Below are positions 1 to 9,796 of a stretch of 56,205 nt of DNA, piece by piece. Position numbers and translations under genes: made by a program. The number at the start of each line of letters is the position of its first letter. Position 1 is the stretch's first letter. The DNA is from Thioalkalivibrio versutus (GTDB taxonomy: Bacteria > Pseudomonadota > Gammaproteobacteria > Ectothiorhodospirales > Ectothiorhodospiraceae), in the NCBI RefSeq assembly GCF_001999325.1, contig NZ_MVAR01000027.1, forward strand, positions 9,525 through 65,729, read 5' to 3'. Below the pieces are notes generated by a model, which was given only the letters and a program-made list of their open reading frames with translations, searched no databases and was not told the DNA's origin.

Positions 1-560
1 ATGCCGCCGGCCGCTTGTTGCGTGCCGTGTGGGTCGACTACGGCCAGCGCAATGCCGCGCGCGAATGGACCGCGGTGGAGCATCTGTCGGCGGTCTACGG
101 TTGTGCCCCCATCGCGCTGGATCTCCAGTCCCTGCGCACGGCCTTCACCCGCCGCAACGACTGGGTCGGGCACGTGCCGCTGCCCCAGCGCAATCTGCTG
201 GTGCTGGCCCTGGCGGTCAACTTGGCCGAGCACCACGGCGCGGCACGCATCCTGCTGGCGCTGAACCGCGAGGATCAGGGGCATGGTCCGGGTTCGCAAC
301 CGGGGTTTGTGCAGCAGGTCTCGGAGCTGGCCGCAGGTCTGGTGCCCGGCCTGCAGGTCGAGGCCCCGCTGATCGACCGGAGCAAAGCCGAGATCATTGC
401 CGCCACCGACCCGCTGGGGATCGATTGGCGTCACACCTGGAGCTGCCTTCTGGCACAATCGCGCCAGTGCGGGCGTTGCCCGCAGTGTCAGGCCCGGCGT
501 GCCGCGTTCGCCGCGGCCGGCATCCCCGACCCGACCGACTACCGCGAAGCCCCCCGATGA
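1..560 (+). CDS. queC: QueC-like 7-cyano-7-deazaguanine synthase, 3' part
   Basis: The gene runs off the left edge; the open frame is already coding at base 3. Members of this ATP-pyrophosphatase (ExsB/QueC) family convert 7-carboxy-7-deazaguanine to preQ0 in the queuosine pathway in the cytoplasm. Visible family marks are DYGQR near the left edge, the PQRN segment, a TWSC motif, and the C-terminal zinc cysteines arranged as C-x7-C-x2-C-x2-C followed by DPTDY. The SGGxDS nucleotide loop must lie upstream of the window, so activity cannot be judged here. The stop overlaps the next start (ATGA), so the two are probably translationally coupled. Family assignment is firm; a divergent QueC paralogue is possible because the conserved segments are looser than in typical QueC. 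Confidence 0.8.
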   Translation, partial: AAGRLLRAVWVDYGQRNAAREWTAVEHLSAVYGCAPIALDLQSLRTAFTRRNDWVGHVPLPQRNLLVLALAVNLAEHHGAARILLALNREDQGHGPGSQPGFVQQVSELAAGLVPGLQVEAPLIDRSKAEIIAATDPLGIDWRHTWSCLLAQSRQCGRCPQCQARRAAFAAAGIPDPTDYREAPR

Positions 561-796
561 CCGATCCCGCCATTCCCCGTCATGTCTCCGAGCGTCTGGA
601 GATCGCCATCCTTACCGGTGAGACCCTGCAGCTGAACTGGGTCGAGCCCAATTCTAGCCAGGCCTGGTGGGGCAAGGTGACCCCGCGCGAGGTGCGCGAG
701 GCGGACGGGTGCCATTGGCTCGACGGGGAATGCGAGGGCCGTACGGTGCAGATCCGACTGGACTTGATCCGCAACCTGCCGACACCGGTCAAGTAG
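557..796 (+). CDS. Small Rof-like (Rho-binding antiterminator family) protein
   Basis: A 79-residue cytoplasmic protein starting inside the stop of the QueC-like gene (ATGA overlap). Its layout resembles Rof/YaeO: a short LEIA helix near the N-terminus, a strand with LQLNW, and a closing IRLDLI strand, compatible with an Sm-like barrel. Rof binds the Rho RNA-binding face and inhibits termination in E. coli; that role is inferred only from pattern similarity. The last eight bases overlap the tail of the convergent yrfG gene. A generic small conserved protein is the alternative. Confidence 0.5.
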   Translation: MTDPAIPRHVSERLEIAILTGETLQLNWVEPNSSQAWWGKVTPREVREADGCHWLDGECEGRTVQIRLDLIRNLPTPVK

Positions 797-1523
797 CCGC
801 CACGCCTCCCGGGTCGCTCAGGCCGGGCAACAGGTCCGCGAGCGATTCCAGCAGTTCGAAGTCCTCCGAGTGCATGGGCTCGCCGCGCTCGTCCGGGTAG
901 CGCATCCCCCGCAGTTCGGCGATCCCTGCTCCGGCGGCGCTGGCCAGCGCCAGCAGGTTGTCGTCCACCAGCAGCGTCCGTTCCGGAGCGTACGGTGCGA
1001 CCCGCTGCAGGCGTTCCCAGAAGCTGCCGTCTTCCTTGGCGCAATCGAGGTCGTGGGCGGAGACAATGGTATCCAGGCGGTCGCCAATGCGGGTGAGCCG
1101 GTGCTTGAAGGCGTAGACCTGCGGGTGGGCGTTGGTGACCAGCACCCGCCGCCGCCCGGCCCTTTGCAGGGCACCCAGGACTTGATCGGCATGCGGTTTC
1201 AGGGCGATGTGGTGGGCCAGTTCGCGTTTCAGGCCGAGGATGTCGAGACCGGTAAAGCGGGTCCAGTGATCCACGCAGTACCACTCCAGCTTGCCGCGCA
1301 CCCGCTGCATCTCGTCCTCCAGGCGGCGGCGCGCGCATTCCGGGTCATCCGGTTGGCAGCGGATGTATTCCTGCGGGATCAGTTCACGCCAGAAGCGATT
1401 GTCGAAGTGCAGATCCAGTAGCGTCCCGTCCATGTCGAACAGCACAGTGTCGATGCGATCCCAGGCGATCGCCGCGCGGGCCGCGGGCGGGCGCGGATTT
1501 TTTTCGGGGTTTTGCAGGTCCAC
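789..1523 (-). CDS. yrfG: HAD-family GMP/IMP nucleotidase YrfG
   Basis: A 244-residue haloacid dehalogenase-type phosphatase. All four HAD motifs are visible: FDMDGT near residue 31 (nucleophile and acid/base aspartates), LVTNA (motif II), the lysine in CAKED (motif III) and LLVDDN (motif IV), with a helical cap between motifs I and II. The DLHFDNRFW stretch after motif I is characteristic of YrfG, which dephosphorylates purine monophosphates in E. coli. It sits near nudE and cysQ, the grouping seen in other gammaproteobacteria and suggesting nucleotide housekeeping. It converges on the Rof-like gene with an 8-base overlap. Confidence 0.85.
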   Translation of the reverse strand: MDLQNPEKNPRPPAARAAIAWDRIDTVLFDMDGTLLDLHFDNRFWRELIPQEYIRCQPDDPECARRRLEDEMQRVRGKLEWYCVDHWTRFTGLDILGLKRELAHHIALKPHADQVLGALQRAGRRRVLVTNAHPQVYAFKHRLTRIGDRLDTIVSAHDLDCAKEDGSFWERLQRVAPYAPERTLLVDDNLLALASAAGAGIAELRGMRYPDERGEPMHSEDFELLESLADLLPGLSDPGGVAAT

Positions 1524-1555
1524 AGCTAACGGCTACACGAAAGAGGGTGACGACG

Positions 1556-2269
1556 ATGGCCCCCATGGTACCCCAATCGCGGTTCCTTCCCGCGCCCCTG
1601 CTTCTTGCGCTGATGGCGCTGCCGTTGGCGGTGCAGGGGATGGACCCCGGCGACCCGGACTACGACCCGCTGGAGGACGACAGCCTGTGGGGCGAGACGG
1701 TCTCCCCGGACCAGACCCAGACCACCAGTCCGGAGCTGACCTTCCTGCTGGAGGAGCCGGACCGGACTCCGCATCACCACCAGAACCAGATCCGCATCAC
1801 GCAGTCCTCGCTGGAGGACGGCTGGGCCGATCTGCGCCAGTGTCACAATGATGTGGCGGCCATTCGGCGCATGGTCATTGTGTACAATGAAGCCAGAATC
1901 GACGAGCTCCAGGTCGAGTCCACCCGCAATATCGAATCCGCGCGTGCCGAGGGCGATCGCGTGGACCTGCGCGGGGTGCAGCGGGACGCCGAGGTCTGCG
2001 TGACCGCGCGCATGAAGATCGTCGAGGACGAGGGGGACGGCGTCTATCGCCTGGAGAACGGCCCGTTCGTGCGCCGCTTCCTGGATGGCTACTTCCCGAT
2101 GCGCGTCACCATGGCCGTGAGCTGGGGCGATCTTGACCTGCGTCTGGCGGAGACCGATCCGGCCGACCAGGACGGGTTCGAGGTGGTCACCTCCGATCAC
2201 GGCTTCATGTTCGACACCTTGTTCGAGGGCGAACTGCGTACCCTGGTGCGGCTACGCAACAGCCATTAG
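1556..2269 (+). CDS. Secreted acidic protein of unknown function
   Basis: A 237-residue protein with a clear signal peptide: a short basic N-region, a leucine/alanine-rich core to about residue 24, and a cleavage-like AVQG. I chose the ATG at 1556 because an AGAGGG ribosome site lies eight bases upstream; a GTG at 1547 overlaps that site. The mature part starts with a very acidic, low-complexity stretch (DPGDPDYDPLEDD) and contains two cysteines (QCHND and EVCVT) that could form a periplasmic disulfide. It is divergent from yrfG, with about 32 bases between starts. I do not recognise the family. Confidence 0.7.
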   Translation: MAPMVPQSRFLPAPLLLALMALPLAVQGMDPGDPDYDPLEDDSLWGETVSPDQTQTTSPELTFLLEEPDRTPHHHQNQIRITQSSLEDGWADLRQCHNDVAAIRRMVIVYNEARIDELQVESTRNIESARAEGDRVDLRGVQRDAEVCVTARMKIVEDEGDGVYRLENGPFVRRFLDGYFPMRVTMAVSWGDLDLRLAETDPADQDGFEVVTSDHGFMFDTLFEGELRTLVRLRNSH

Positions 2270-2459
2270 GGAAACGCTGACGCATTTACCGCTCGCGCTT
2301 GACGTGTTTGCGTGCGAACAAGGTGCGGCGCTGCCGTGCAGTCCCTGTGCGGCAGGTGAGCCGCAGCGCCGTGCGCGCGAAAAGGCGGCGGAGCCCGTAG
2401 GGTGCCAACGCGAGCGTGTACATTAAGCAGCGTTTTCCTACATGTATCCCGGAGGGCGC

Positions 2460-3005
2460 ATGAGCCGAGACAAGCCGGATGTCCAGGGGCGGCGTACGGT
2501 CGCCAGCAGCCGCCTGTTCGAGGTGGAGGAGCTGGATCTCGAATTCAGCAATGGCGCGCGCACCTGTTTCGAGCGTCTGGTCAGTCGCGGCCACGGGGCG
2601 GTGATCATCGCCCCGGTGCAGACCGACCGGACCGTCCTGTTGATCCGCGAGTACGCCGCCGGCACCCACCGCTACGAGCTGGGTCTGCCCAAGGGGCGGA
2701 TGGAGGCGGGCGAGGACATCCTGACTGCCGCCAACCGCGAGATCATGGAGGAGGTCGGCCACGCCGGGCATCGCCTGACCCACCTGGGCGCGCTGACCGT
2801 GGCACCCGGCTACATGGCCCACCAGACCCATCTGGTGCTGGCCGAGGACCTGTACCCGCAGGCCGCGGAAGGCGACGAGCCGGAGGCGCTCGAGGTAGTC
2901 CCCTGGTCGCTGGACCGGCTGACCGAGCTGGTCGCCCGGGAAGACCTGACCGAGGCGCGCTCCATCGCCGCGCTGTACATGGTGCGCGATTACCTCGACG
3001 CCTGA
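2460..3005 (+). CDS. nudE: Nudix hydrolase NudE (ADP-sugar/dinucleotide pyrophosphatase)
   Basis: A 181-residue Nudix enzyme, expected to hydrolyse ADP-ribose, Ap3A and NADH in the cytoplasm. The Nudix box is complete from the glycine of GRMEAGE through REIMEEVG, matching Gx5Ex7REUxEExG, and is followed by APGYMAHQ as in NudE. The start at 2460 is preceded by GGAGG with four bases between; an earlier in-frame ATG at 2442 lacks such a site. It precedes cysQ with a 51-base gap in the same direction, and the product preferences of the two (adenosine phosphates) fit a salvage unit. Confidence 0.88.
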   Translation: MSRDKPDVQGRRTVASSRLFEVEELDLEFSNGARTCFERLVSRGHGAVIIAPVQTDRTVLLIREYAAGTHRYELGLPKGRMEAGEDILTAANREIMEEVGHAGHRLTHLGALTVAPGYMAHQTHLVLAEDLYPQAAEGDEPEALEVVPWSLDRLTELVAREDLTEARSIAALYMVRDYLDA

Positions 3006-3056
3006 GCGCAACCCTGCCAAGCTAGGCGGAACGTTTCGGGAAAACGGGAGTTCCCC

Positions 3057-3890
3057 ATGCATGCTCCGCCGAAGGATTCGGCTCTTACTGCCCTGATGCA
3101 CGAGGTGGCTGCGCTGGCCGACCAGGCCGGCCACGCGATCCTCGAACTCTACGAGACGCGCTTTGCGGTCACCGAAAAGGCCGATCATTCGCCGCTCACC
3201 GAGGCCGATCTGGCTGCCCACCGGATCCTTGCCCATGGGCTGGCCGACATCGACCCCGACTGGCCCGTGTTGTCGGAGGAGGGGCAGGACGTGCCTTTCG
3301 AGCGCCGTCGCCAGTGGCAGACCTACTGGTTGATCGATCCCCTCGACGGCACCCGCGAGTTCGTCAAGCGCAGCGGCGAATTTACCGTGAACGTTGCCCT
3401 GATCCACGACCACGAGCCGGTGCTGGGCGTCGTCTGGTGCCCGGTGCTCAAGCGCCTGTACGCCGGTCATCGCGATGGCGTGGCCATTCGCCGTGACGAG
3501 GATCAGCCCCCGCGGGAAATCGCAGTGGCGCGCGACCGTATTGGCACCGATCACCCATTGGTGGCGGGCAGCCGTTCGCACGGGGCGGAGCGACTCAAGG
3601 TCGCGCTGGACCGTCTGGGTCCCCACGACCTGGTCAGCATGGGCAGCTCGATGAAGCTGTGCCTGGTGGCCGAGGGAGCCGCCGACATCTATCCGCGTCT
3701 GGGGCCCACCAGCGAGTGGGATACCGGCGCGGCGCACGCCGTGGTCCGGGCCGCAGGCGGACGGGTGACGGATCTCCACGGGCAGGAGCTGCGTTACAAC
3801 ATGCGCGAAAGCCTGCTGAACCCCGAATTCCTGGTGTGCGCGGGCAACCCCGACGGCTGGTTGCGCCGCCTGGGGCTTCCCGACGCCTGA
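3057..3890 (+). CDS. cysQ: 3'(2'),5'-bisphosphate nucleotidase CysQ
   Basis: A 277-residue inositol monophosphatase-superfamily enzyme that removes the 3' phosphate from PAP, the toxic by-product of sulfate activation. The metal-binding motif DPLDGTREF starts at Asp94, upstream carboxylates appear in SEEGQ, and the C-terminal WDTGAAHAV motif supplies the last metal ligand. The GTREF variant after DPLDG is typical of CysQ rather than SuhB, which has GTxNF. A GGGAG site precedes the ATG. Its end faces the end of glgP across only 15 bases, with no obvious terminator. Confidence 0.9.
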   Translation: MHAPPKDSALTALMHEVAALADQAGHAILELYETRFAVTEKADHSPLTEADLAAHRILAHGLADIDPDWPVLSEEGQDVPFERRRQWQTYWLIDPLDGTREFVKRSGEFTVNVALIHDHEPVLGVVWCPVLKRLYAGHRDGVAIRRDEDQPPREIAVARDRIGTDHPLVAGSRSHGAERLKVALDRLGPHDLVSMGSSMKLCLVAEGAADIYPRLGPTSEWDTGAAHAVVRAAGGRVTDLHGQELRYNMRESLLNPEFLVCAGNPDGWLRRLGLPDA

Positions 3891-3905
3891 GTCCCCCGCT
3901 CCGTG

Positions 3906-6392
3906 TCAGGCGGCGCCGTTGGTCCGCGACGGGGCCACCGGCTCCGGCGTGATATCCCAGATCTGGTCGGCGTAGTCGCGCACCGTGCGGTCGATGGAGA
4001 AGTACCCCATGCGCGCGACATTCAGGATGGCTGCCTCGGCCCATGCGGTACGGTCGGCGTACAGGGCATCCGCCCGGTCGCAGGCCGCGGCGTAGGCCGG
4101 ATAGTCGGCGATCACGAAGAACGGGTCCTCGTGGCGCAGGTAGCGCCCAAGGTCGCCATGGGTCCCCGGGTCGTCGCAGGTAAAGAACCCCGATTCGATC
4201 ATCTCCACCGCGGCGGCCAGGTTGGGCTGCTGCGCCAGGATGGCCTCGGGGCTCGGGCCGTTGCGGCGATGCTCGACCACCTCGTCGGCAGTCATGCCGA
4301 AGATGAAGATGGACTCCTCGCCCACCGCGTCGCGGATCTCGATGTTGGCGCCGTCCAGCGTGCCGATGGTCAGGGCCCCATTCAGCGCCAGCTTCATGTT
4401 GCCGGTGCCGGAGGCCTCGAAACCGGCGGTGGAAATCTGCTCGGAGACATCGGCCGCCGGGATGATGATGCTGGCGGAACTGACCTCGTAGTTGGGGAAG
4501 AACACGCACTTCAGGCGGTCGCCCACGACCGGATCGCGGTTCACGATGTCGGCCACCTCGTTGATCACCTGGATGATGCCCTTGGCGCGGGCATAGCCGG
4601 GTGCTGCCTTGCCGCCGAACAGGACCACGCGCGGCGGGACGTCCTCGCCGGCGCGAATGCGCTGGTAGAGATCCACCACGTGCAGGAGTTTCAGCAGCTG
4701 GCGCTTGTATTCGTGGATGCGCTTGATCTGCACGTCGAACATCACGTCCGGGTTCAACTCCACGCCGGTGCGCTCGCGGACCAGGTCGGTCAGGCGCTGC
4801 TTGTTGGCGCGCTTCACGTCCATGAACGCCTTTTGCAGGTCGGGATCCTGGGCGTAGGGCTCCAGCGCGCGCAGACGGTCAAGGTTGTACTGCCAGTCGT
4901 TGCCGATGCGCTGGCCCAGCAGTTCGGTGAGCGCGGGGTTGGACTGGATCATCCACAGGCGCGGGGTCACGCCGTTGGTGACATTGACGAAGCGCTCCGG
5001 CCACAGGGCGTAGAAGTCCTCGAAGAGGGTCTCCTGCAACAGCTGGGTATGCAGCGCGGCCACGCCGTTGACGTGGTGCGAGCCGACCACGGCCAGGTGG
5101 GCCATGCGCACGCGGCGGCCATGGTCCTCGTCGATGATGGACAGCCGGGTCAGTCGGTCGTTGTCCCCGGGATAGCGGTGACGGACCTCTTCCAGGAAAT
5201 CCTGGTTGATACGGTAGATGATCCCCATATGGCGTGGCAGAACGCGCTCCATCAACTCCACCTGCCAGGTCTCCAGGGCCTCGGGCATCAGGGTGTGGTT
5301 GGTGTAGGCGAAGGTGCGCCGGCTCAGGTCCCAGGCGTGGTCCCAGGGCTGTTCATGGTGGTCCACCAGCAGGCGCATCAGTTCCGCCACGGCGATCGCC
5401 GGGTGGGTATCGTTGAGCTGGATCGCAATCTTGTCGGGCACTTCATCGAGGCTGTAGCCGAGCGCCAGATGGCGCTCCAGGATGTCCTGCAGCGAAGCGG
5501 AGACGAAGAAATACTCCTGTTTCAGCCGCAGTTCCTTGCCGATCGCGGTGGCATCGTTCGGGTACAGGACCATCGAGATGGTCTCCGACTCGGCCTTGTC
5601 CGAGACGGCGCGGATGTAATCGCCCTCGTTGAAGTAGCGCAGGTCGAAGTCGCGGGTGGCCTTGGCCGCCCACAGCCGCAGATTGTTCACGTTGCGCCGG
5701 CCGTAGCCCGCCGTCGGGTAGTCGTAGGCCATGGCCAGGACTTCCTCGCCGTCCTCCCAGGTGTAACGGGTGGAGCCGTCGGGGTCATGATGCTCGACCA
5801 CGTAGCCGTAGAAGTGGATCGGGAATTTGCGATCCGAGCGCGGGAATTCCCAGGGGTTGCCGTAGCGCAGCCAGTTGTCCGGGTGCTCGACCTGTTGGTA
5901 GGGCTCGAACTCCTGCCGGAACATTCCGAATTCATAGCGGATGCCGTAGCCGTAGCCGGGGTAGCCCTGGGTCGCCAGCGACTCGAGGATGCAGGCGGCC
6001 AGGCGCCCGAGGCCGCCATTGCCGAGGGCGGCGTCGTCTTCCAGGTCGAGGATGGTATCCAGGTTCACGCCGAGGTCCGCCATCGCCTGGCGTGCCGGCT
6101 CGAGGATGCCCATGTTGCGCAGGTTGGCCTCGAGCATGCGCCCGATCAGGTATTCCAGCGACAGGTAGTAGACGCGCTTGACGTCCTCGTCGGCGAATTG
6201 CCGGCGGGTCAGCAGGCGCCGCTCCACCATGCGTTCACGGATGGCGAAGGTGAGTGCTTCCATCCAGTCGCGTTCGGTGGCTTCGCGCGGGTCTTCCCCC
6301 ACCACGCGGACCACGGCATCGCGGATCGATTGCCGCAGGCCCTCCGCGTCGTTGGGGAGGTTGGGCAGGTGCGTGACTTCGGGGGCGGCCAT
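3906..6392 (-). CDS. glgP: Glycogen/alpha-glucan phosphorylase
   Basis: An 828-residue enzyme, full length for the family, releasing glucose-1-phosphate from alpha-1,4-glucans using pyridoxal phosphate. The cofactor lysine is Lys667 in the GTGNMK motif, followed by the family signature LNGALTIGTLDG. The N-terminal part carries EYLIGRML and the GNGGLGRLAAC loop. It lies 43 bases downstream of purD on the same strand and may be read from the purH promoter. No other glycogen genes are in view, so the pathway context is missing. Confidence 0.95.
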   Translation of the reverse strand: MAAPEVTHLPNLPNDAEGLRQSIRDAVVRVVGEDPREATERDWMEALTFAIRERMVERRLLTRRQFADEDVKRVYYLSLEYLIGRMLEANLRNMGILEPARQAMADLGVNLDTILDLEDDAALGNGGLGRLAACILESLATQGYPGYGYGIRYEFGMFRQEFEPYQQVEHPDNWLRYGNPWEFPRSDRKFPIHFYGYVVEHHDPDGSTRYTWEDGEEVLAMAYDYPTAGYGRRNVNNLRLWAAKATRDFDLRYFNEGDYIRAVSDKAESETISMVLYPNDATAIGKELRLKQEYFFVSASLQDILERHLALGYSLDEVPDKIAIQLNDTHPAIAVAELMRLLVDHHEQPWDHAWDLSRRTFAYTNHTLMPEALETWQVELMERVLPRHMGIIYRINQDFLEEVRHRYPGDNDRLTRLSIIDEDHGRRVRMAHLAVVGSHHVNGVAALHTQLLQETLFEDFYALWPERFVNVTNGVTPRLWMIQSNPALTELLGQRIGNDWQYNLDRLRALEPYAQDPDLQKAFMDVKRANKQRLTDLVRERTGVELNPDVMFDVQIKRIHEYKRQLLKLLHVVDLYQRIRAGEDVPPRVVLFGGKAAPGYARAKGIIQVINEVADIVNRDPVVGDRLKCVFFPNYEVSSASIIIPAADVSEQISTAGFEASGTGNMKLALNGALTIGTLDGANIEIRDAVGEESIFIFGMTADEVVEHRRNGPSPEAILAQQPNLAAAVEMIESGFFTCDDPGTHGDLGRYLRHEDPFFVIADYPAYAAACDRADALYADRTAWAEAAILNVARMGYFSIDRTVRDYADQIWDITPEPVAPSRTNGAA

Positions 6393-6435
6393 CGGGTGGT
6401 TCTCCAGGAGGGGGTAGACGCGCTGTTGCCCGGGG

Positions 6436-7725
<1,290 letters not shown>

Positions 7726-7738
7726 GGGAGGCCCCGGA

Positions 7739-9304
7739 TCAGTGACGGAAGTGGCGCATGCCGGTGAACAGCATGGCGATGTCGTGCTCGTTGGCGGCGT
7801 CGATCACCTCCTGGTCGCGCATCGAACCGCCGGGCTGGATCACCGCGGTGATGCCGGCCTCGGCGGCGGCGTCGATGCCGTCGCGGAACGGGAAGAAGGC
7901 GTCCGAAGCCATCACCGAGCCGGCCACCTGCAGGCCCTCGTCGGCGGCCTTGATGCCGGCGATGCGCGCGGAATACACCCGGCTCATCTGCCCGGCACCG
8001 ACCCCGATGGTCTGTTCGTCGCGGGCGTAGACGATCGCGTTGGACTTTACGTACTTGCCCACCTGCCAGGCGAAGCAGAGGTCCTTCATTTCCTGTTCCG
8101 AGGGCGCGCGCGCGGTCACGGTCTTCAGCTCCACATCGGCCAGGCTGCCGCGATCGGCATCCTGTACCAGCAGCCCGCCGCCGATGCGCTTGTAGTCGAG
8201 GCCGGGACCGACACCCGCCGGCGGGATCTCCAGCACGCGAACATTCTTTTTGGTGGCCAGGGCGCGCAGTGCGCCCGGGGTGATCTCGGGGGCGATGACC
8301 ACCTCGACGAACTGGCGGCTGACGATCGCGTGGGCGGTGTCGCCGTCCAGCGGCCGGTTGAAGGCGATGATGCCGCCGAAGGCCGAGGTCGGGTCGGTCT
8401 GGAAGGCGCGTTCGTAGCCCATCAGCTGGGTCGGGGCGACGGCCACGCCGCAGGGGTTGGCGTGCTTGACGATCACGCAGGCCCCGGCCTCGAACTGGCG
8501 CACGCATTCCCAGGCGGCATCGGCGTCGGCGAGGTTGTTGTAAGACAGTGCCTTGCCCTGGTGCTGGCGGTAGCTGGCCAGGGTGCCGGGTGCAGGCTGT
8601 GGATCACGATAGAACGCGGCGCGCTGGTGCGGATTTTCGCCATAGCGCAGGGTCTCGACGCGTTCGAAGGTGGCGTTCAGCTGTCCTGGGAAGGGGGCCA
8701 TCTCCCCATCCTCGTCGAGGGCCGAGAGGTAGTTGCTGATTGCGGCATCGTAGCGCGCTACGTGATCGAAGGCCGCGACCGCCAGGCGGAAGCGCAGCGA
8801 CTGCGGCACCTCGCCATGGTCGCCGATGGCCGCGGCGATCTCGCTGTACTGGTCGGGGCTGGTGGCCACGGCCACGTCGCGGTAGTTCTTGGCCGCGGCG
8901 CGCAGCATCGCCGGGCCGCCGATGTCGATGTTCTCGATGGCGTCTTCCAAGCTGCAGCCGGGGCGGGCCACGGTCGCCTCGAAGGGATAGAGGTTCACCA
9001 CCAGCAGGTCGATCGGCGGGATGTCCTGCTCGGCCATCACCGCGGAGTCGATGTCGCGCCGGCCGAGCAGTCCGCCGTGGATGCGCGGGTGCAGGGTCTT
9101 GACTCGGCCATCCATGATCTCGGGGAAGCCCGTGTGCGCGGAAACCTCGATTACCGGAAGGTTGTTTTCGGCCAGCAGGCGGGCGGTCCCGCCGGTGGAC
9201 AGAAGCGCCACGCCGCGTTCATGCAGGGCGCGGGCGAGCTCCACGACGCCGGTCTTCTCGGAGACCGACAAAAGGGCGCGCTGGATAGGGCGGCTGGGGG
9301 TCAT
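7739..9304 (-). CDS. purH: Bifunctional AICAR formyltransferase/IMP cyclohydrolase
   Basis: A 521-residue enzyme performing the last two steps of IMP synthesis using 10-formyltetrahydrofolate. The N-terminal MGS-like cyclohydrolase domain begins with [10 protein letters not shown] and holds STGGTA and VVNLYPFE; the C-terminal transformylase domain has RYGENPHQ and the KHANPCG loop. The frame stays open upstream to about 9460, but 521 residues from the ATG at 9304 matches the usual length, so the upstream part is read as leader. First gene of purHD. Confidence 0.96.
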   Translation of the reverse strand: MTPSRPIQRALLSVSEKTGVVELARALHERGVALLSTGGTARLLAENNLPVIEVSAHTGFPEIMDGRVKTLHPRIHGGLLGRRDIDSAVMAEQDIPPIDLLVVNLYPFEATVARPGCSLEDAIENIDIGGPAMLRAAAKNYRDVAVATSPDQYSEIAAAIGDHGEVPQSLRFRLAVAAFDHVARYDAAISNYLSALDEDGEMAPFPGQLNATFERVETLRYGENPHQRAAFYRDPQPAPGTLASYRQHQGKALSYNNLADADAAWECVRQFEAGACVIVKHANPCGVAVAPTQLMGYERAFQTDPTSAFGGIIAFNRPLDGDTAHAIVSRQFVEVVIAPEITPGALRALATKKNVRVLEIPPAGVGPGLDYKRIGGGLLVQDADRGSLADVELKTVTARAPSEQEMKDLCFAWQVGKYVKSNAIVYARDEQTIGVGAGQMSRVYSARIAGIKAADEGLQVAGSVMASDAFFPFRDGIDAAAEAGITAVIQPGGSMRDQEVIDAANEHDIAMLFTGMRHFRH

Positions 9305-9334
9305 GCGGGGCCTCGGGATCGCTGCAAAACGACC

Positions 9335-9340
9335 ATTATA
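9335..9340 (-). promoter_or_regulatory. Probable -10 element of the purH promoter
   Basis: On the minus strand the hexamer is a perfect TATAAT, about 30 bases ahead of the purH ATG, giving a leader of roughly 24 bases. No good -35 hexamer lies 16-18 bases upstream (it reads ATCCAT), so this may be an activator-dependent promoter. Confidence 0.45.
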
Positions 9341-9501
9341 TCGAACGCGCGGCCCGGATGGATCGGCATTCGGCGTCGCGAAGCCAGGGTCGCCAGACGG
9401 GCCCTCAGCTTGTAATTTTTGCGCAAAACCTTCAGGGTATAAAAACGATTTCGGACACAACGCCCGCGTTCAGACGCATCGCGCGGCGCCGTAAACGATC
9501 C

Positions 9502-9661
9502 CCGAGCCAGGCGGGATGGGCCCGCCAGACCACGGCTCGGCATCCGGGTACCGATTGCCCTCCGGATGTGCAGGAAGAACCGGCCAGGCCGGTGTCGGGT
9601 GCTGCGAACAACGCACCTGGCGCATTGATACCCGAACACCGGGCGGCACCCGCCTGGCTCG
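9502..9661 (+). ncRNA. Candidate structured leader RNA with two alternative folds
   Basis: Seen directly: a perfect 13-bp inverted repeat joins 9503-9515 to 9649-9661. Between the arms lie a 7-bp hairpin (9541-9547 with 9562-9568) and a 10-bp stem with one bulged A (9591-9600 with 9630-9640) capped by TGCG-AACAA-CGCA (9603-9615). Both arms of the long helix can also fold locally: 9502-9508 pairs with 9534-9540 around a nested GGCGGG/CCCGCC hairpin, and 9639-9646 pairs with 9650-9657 around a CAC loop. The folds exclude each other, as in regulatory leaders. Whether it is transcribed, and what it would sense, is inference. High GC content raises the chance of fortuitous pairing. Confidence 0.35.
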
Positions 9662-9734
9662 ATCGGGCTGCTGGCGAGACCGCCGTGTGATGCGGAGGTC
9701 GCGGTTTACTGCGTTTGCGGGGTGTTGTGCCGAC

Positions 9735-9756
9735 GGATCGGCCCAGAGGCCGGTCC
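9735..9756 (+). promoter_or_regulatory. 9-bp hairpin ahead of the betaine operon
   Basis: GGATCGGCC and GGCCGGTCC pair with one G-U around a CAGA tetraloop, ending 40 bases before the first gene. No T-run follows, so it is not a standard terminator; it could shape the leader or be a pause or attenuation hairpin. Confidence 0.4.
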
Positions 9757-9796
9757 AGTCACGCTTACAACAGCAGCAAAGCCAAGAGGAACCAGC

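Larger units (their letters stand above)
9305..9796. other. 491-bp divergent intergenic region, purH / betaine operon
   Basis: This is the only non-coding stretch over 300 bases. I find no convincing gene: the open frames have no ribosome site and no family resemblance. The part near purH has the TATAAT above and an AT-rich patch with TATAAA at 9438-9443, which could be the -10 of a rightward promoter with a poor -35. From 9502 to about 9760 it is packed with inverted repeats (described separately), including a further hairpin at 9678-9700 with two stem blocks flanking a G-A mismatch. If transcription starts near 9450, the betaine operon has a leader of about 350 bases. Confidence 0.6.

Noticed and set aside
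9502-9620. SAH riboswitch of the known class upstream of the betaine operon
   Set aside because: CCGAGCC...GGCTCGG recalls its P1 helix, but the GAGCGC/GCGCTC pseudoknot partners and the conserved core are absent.
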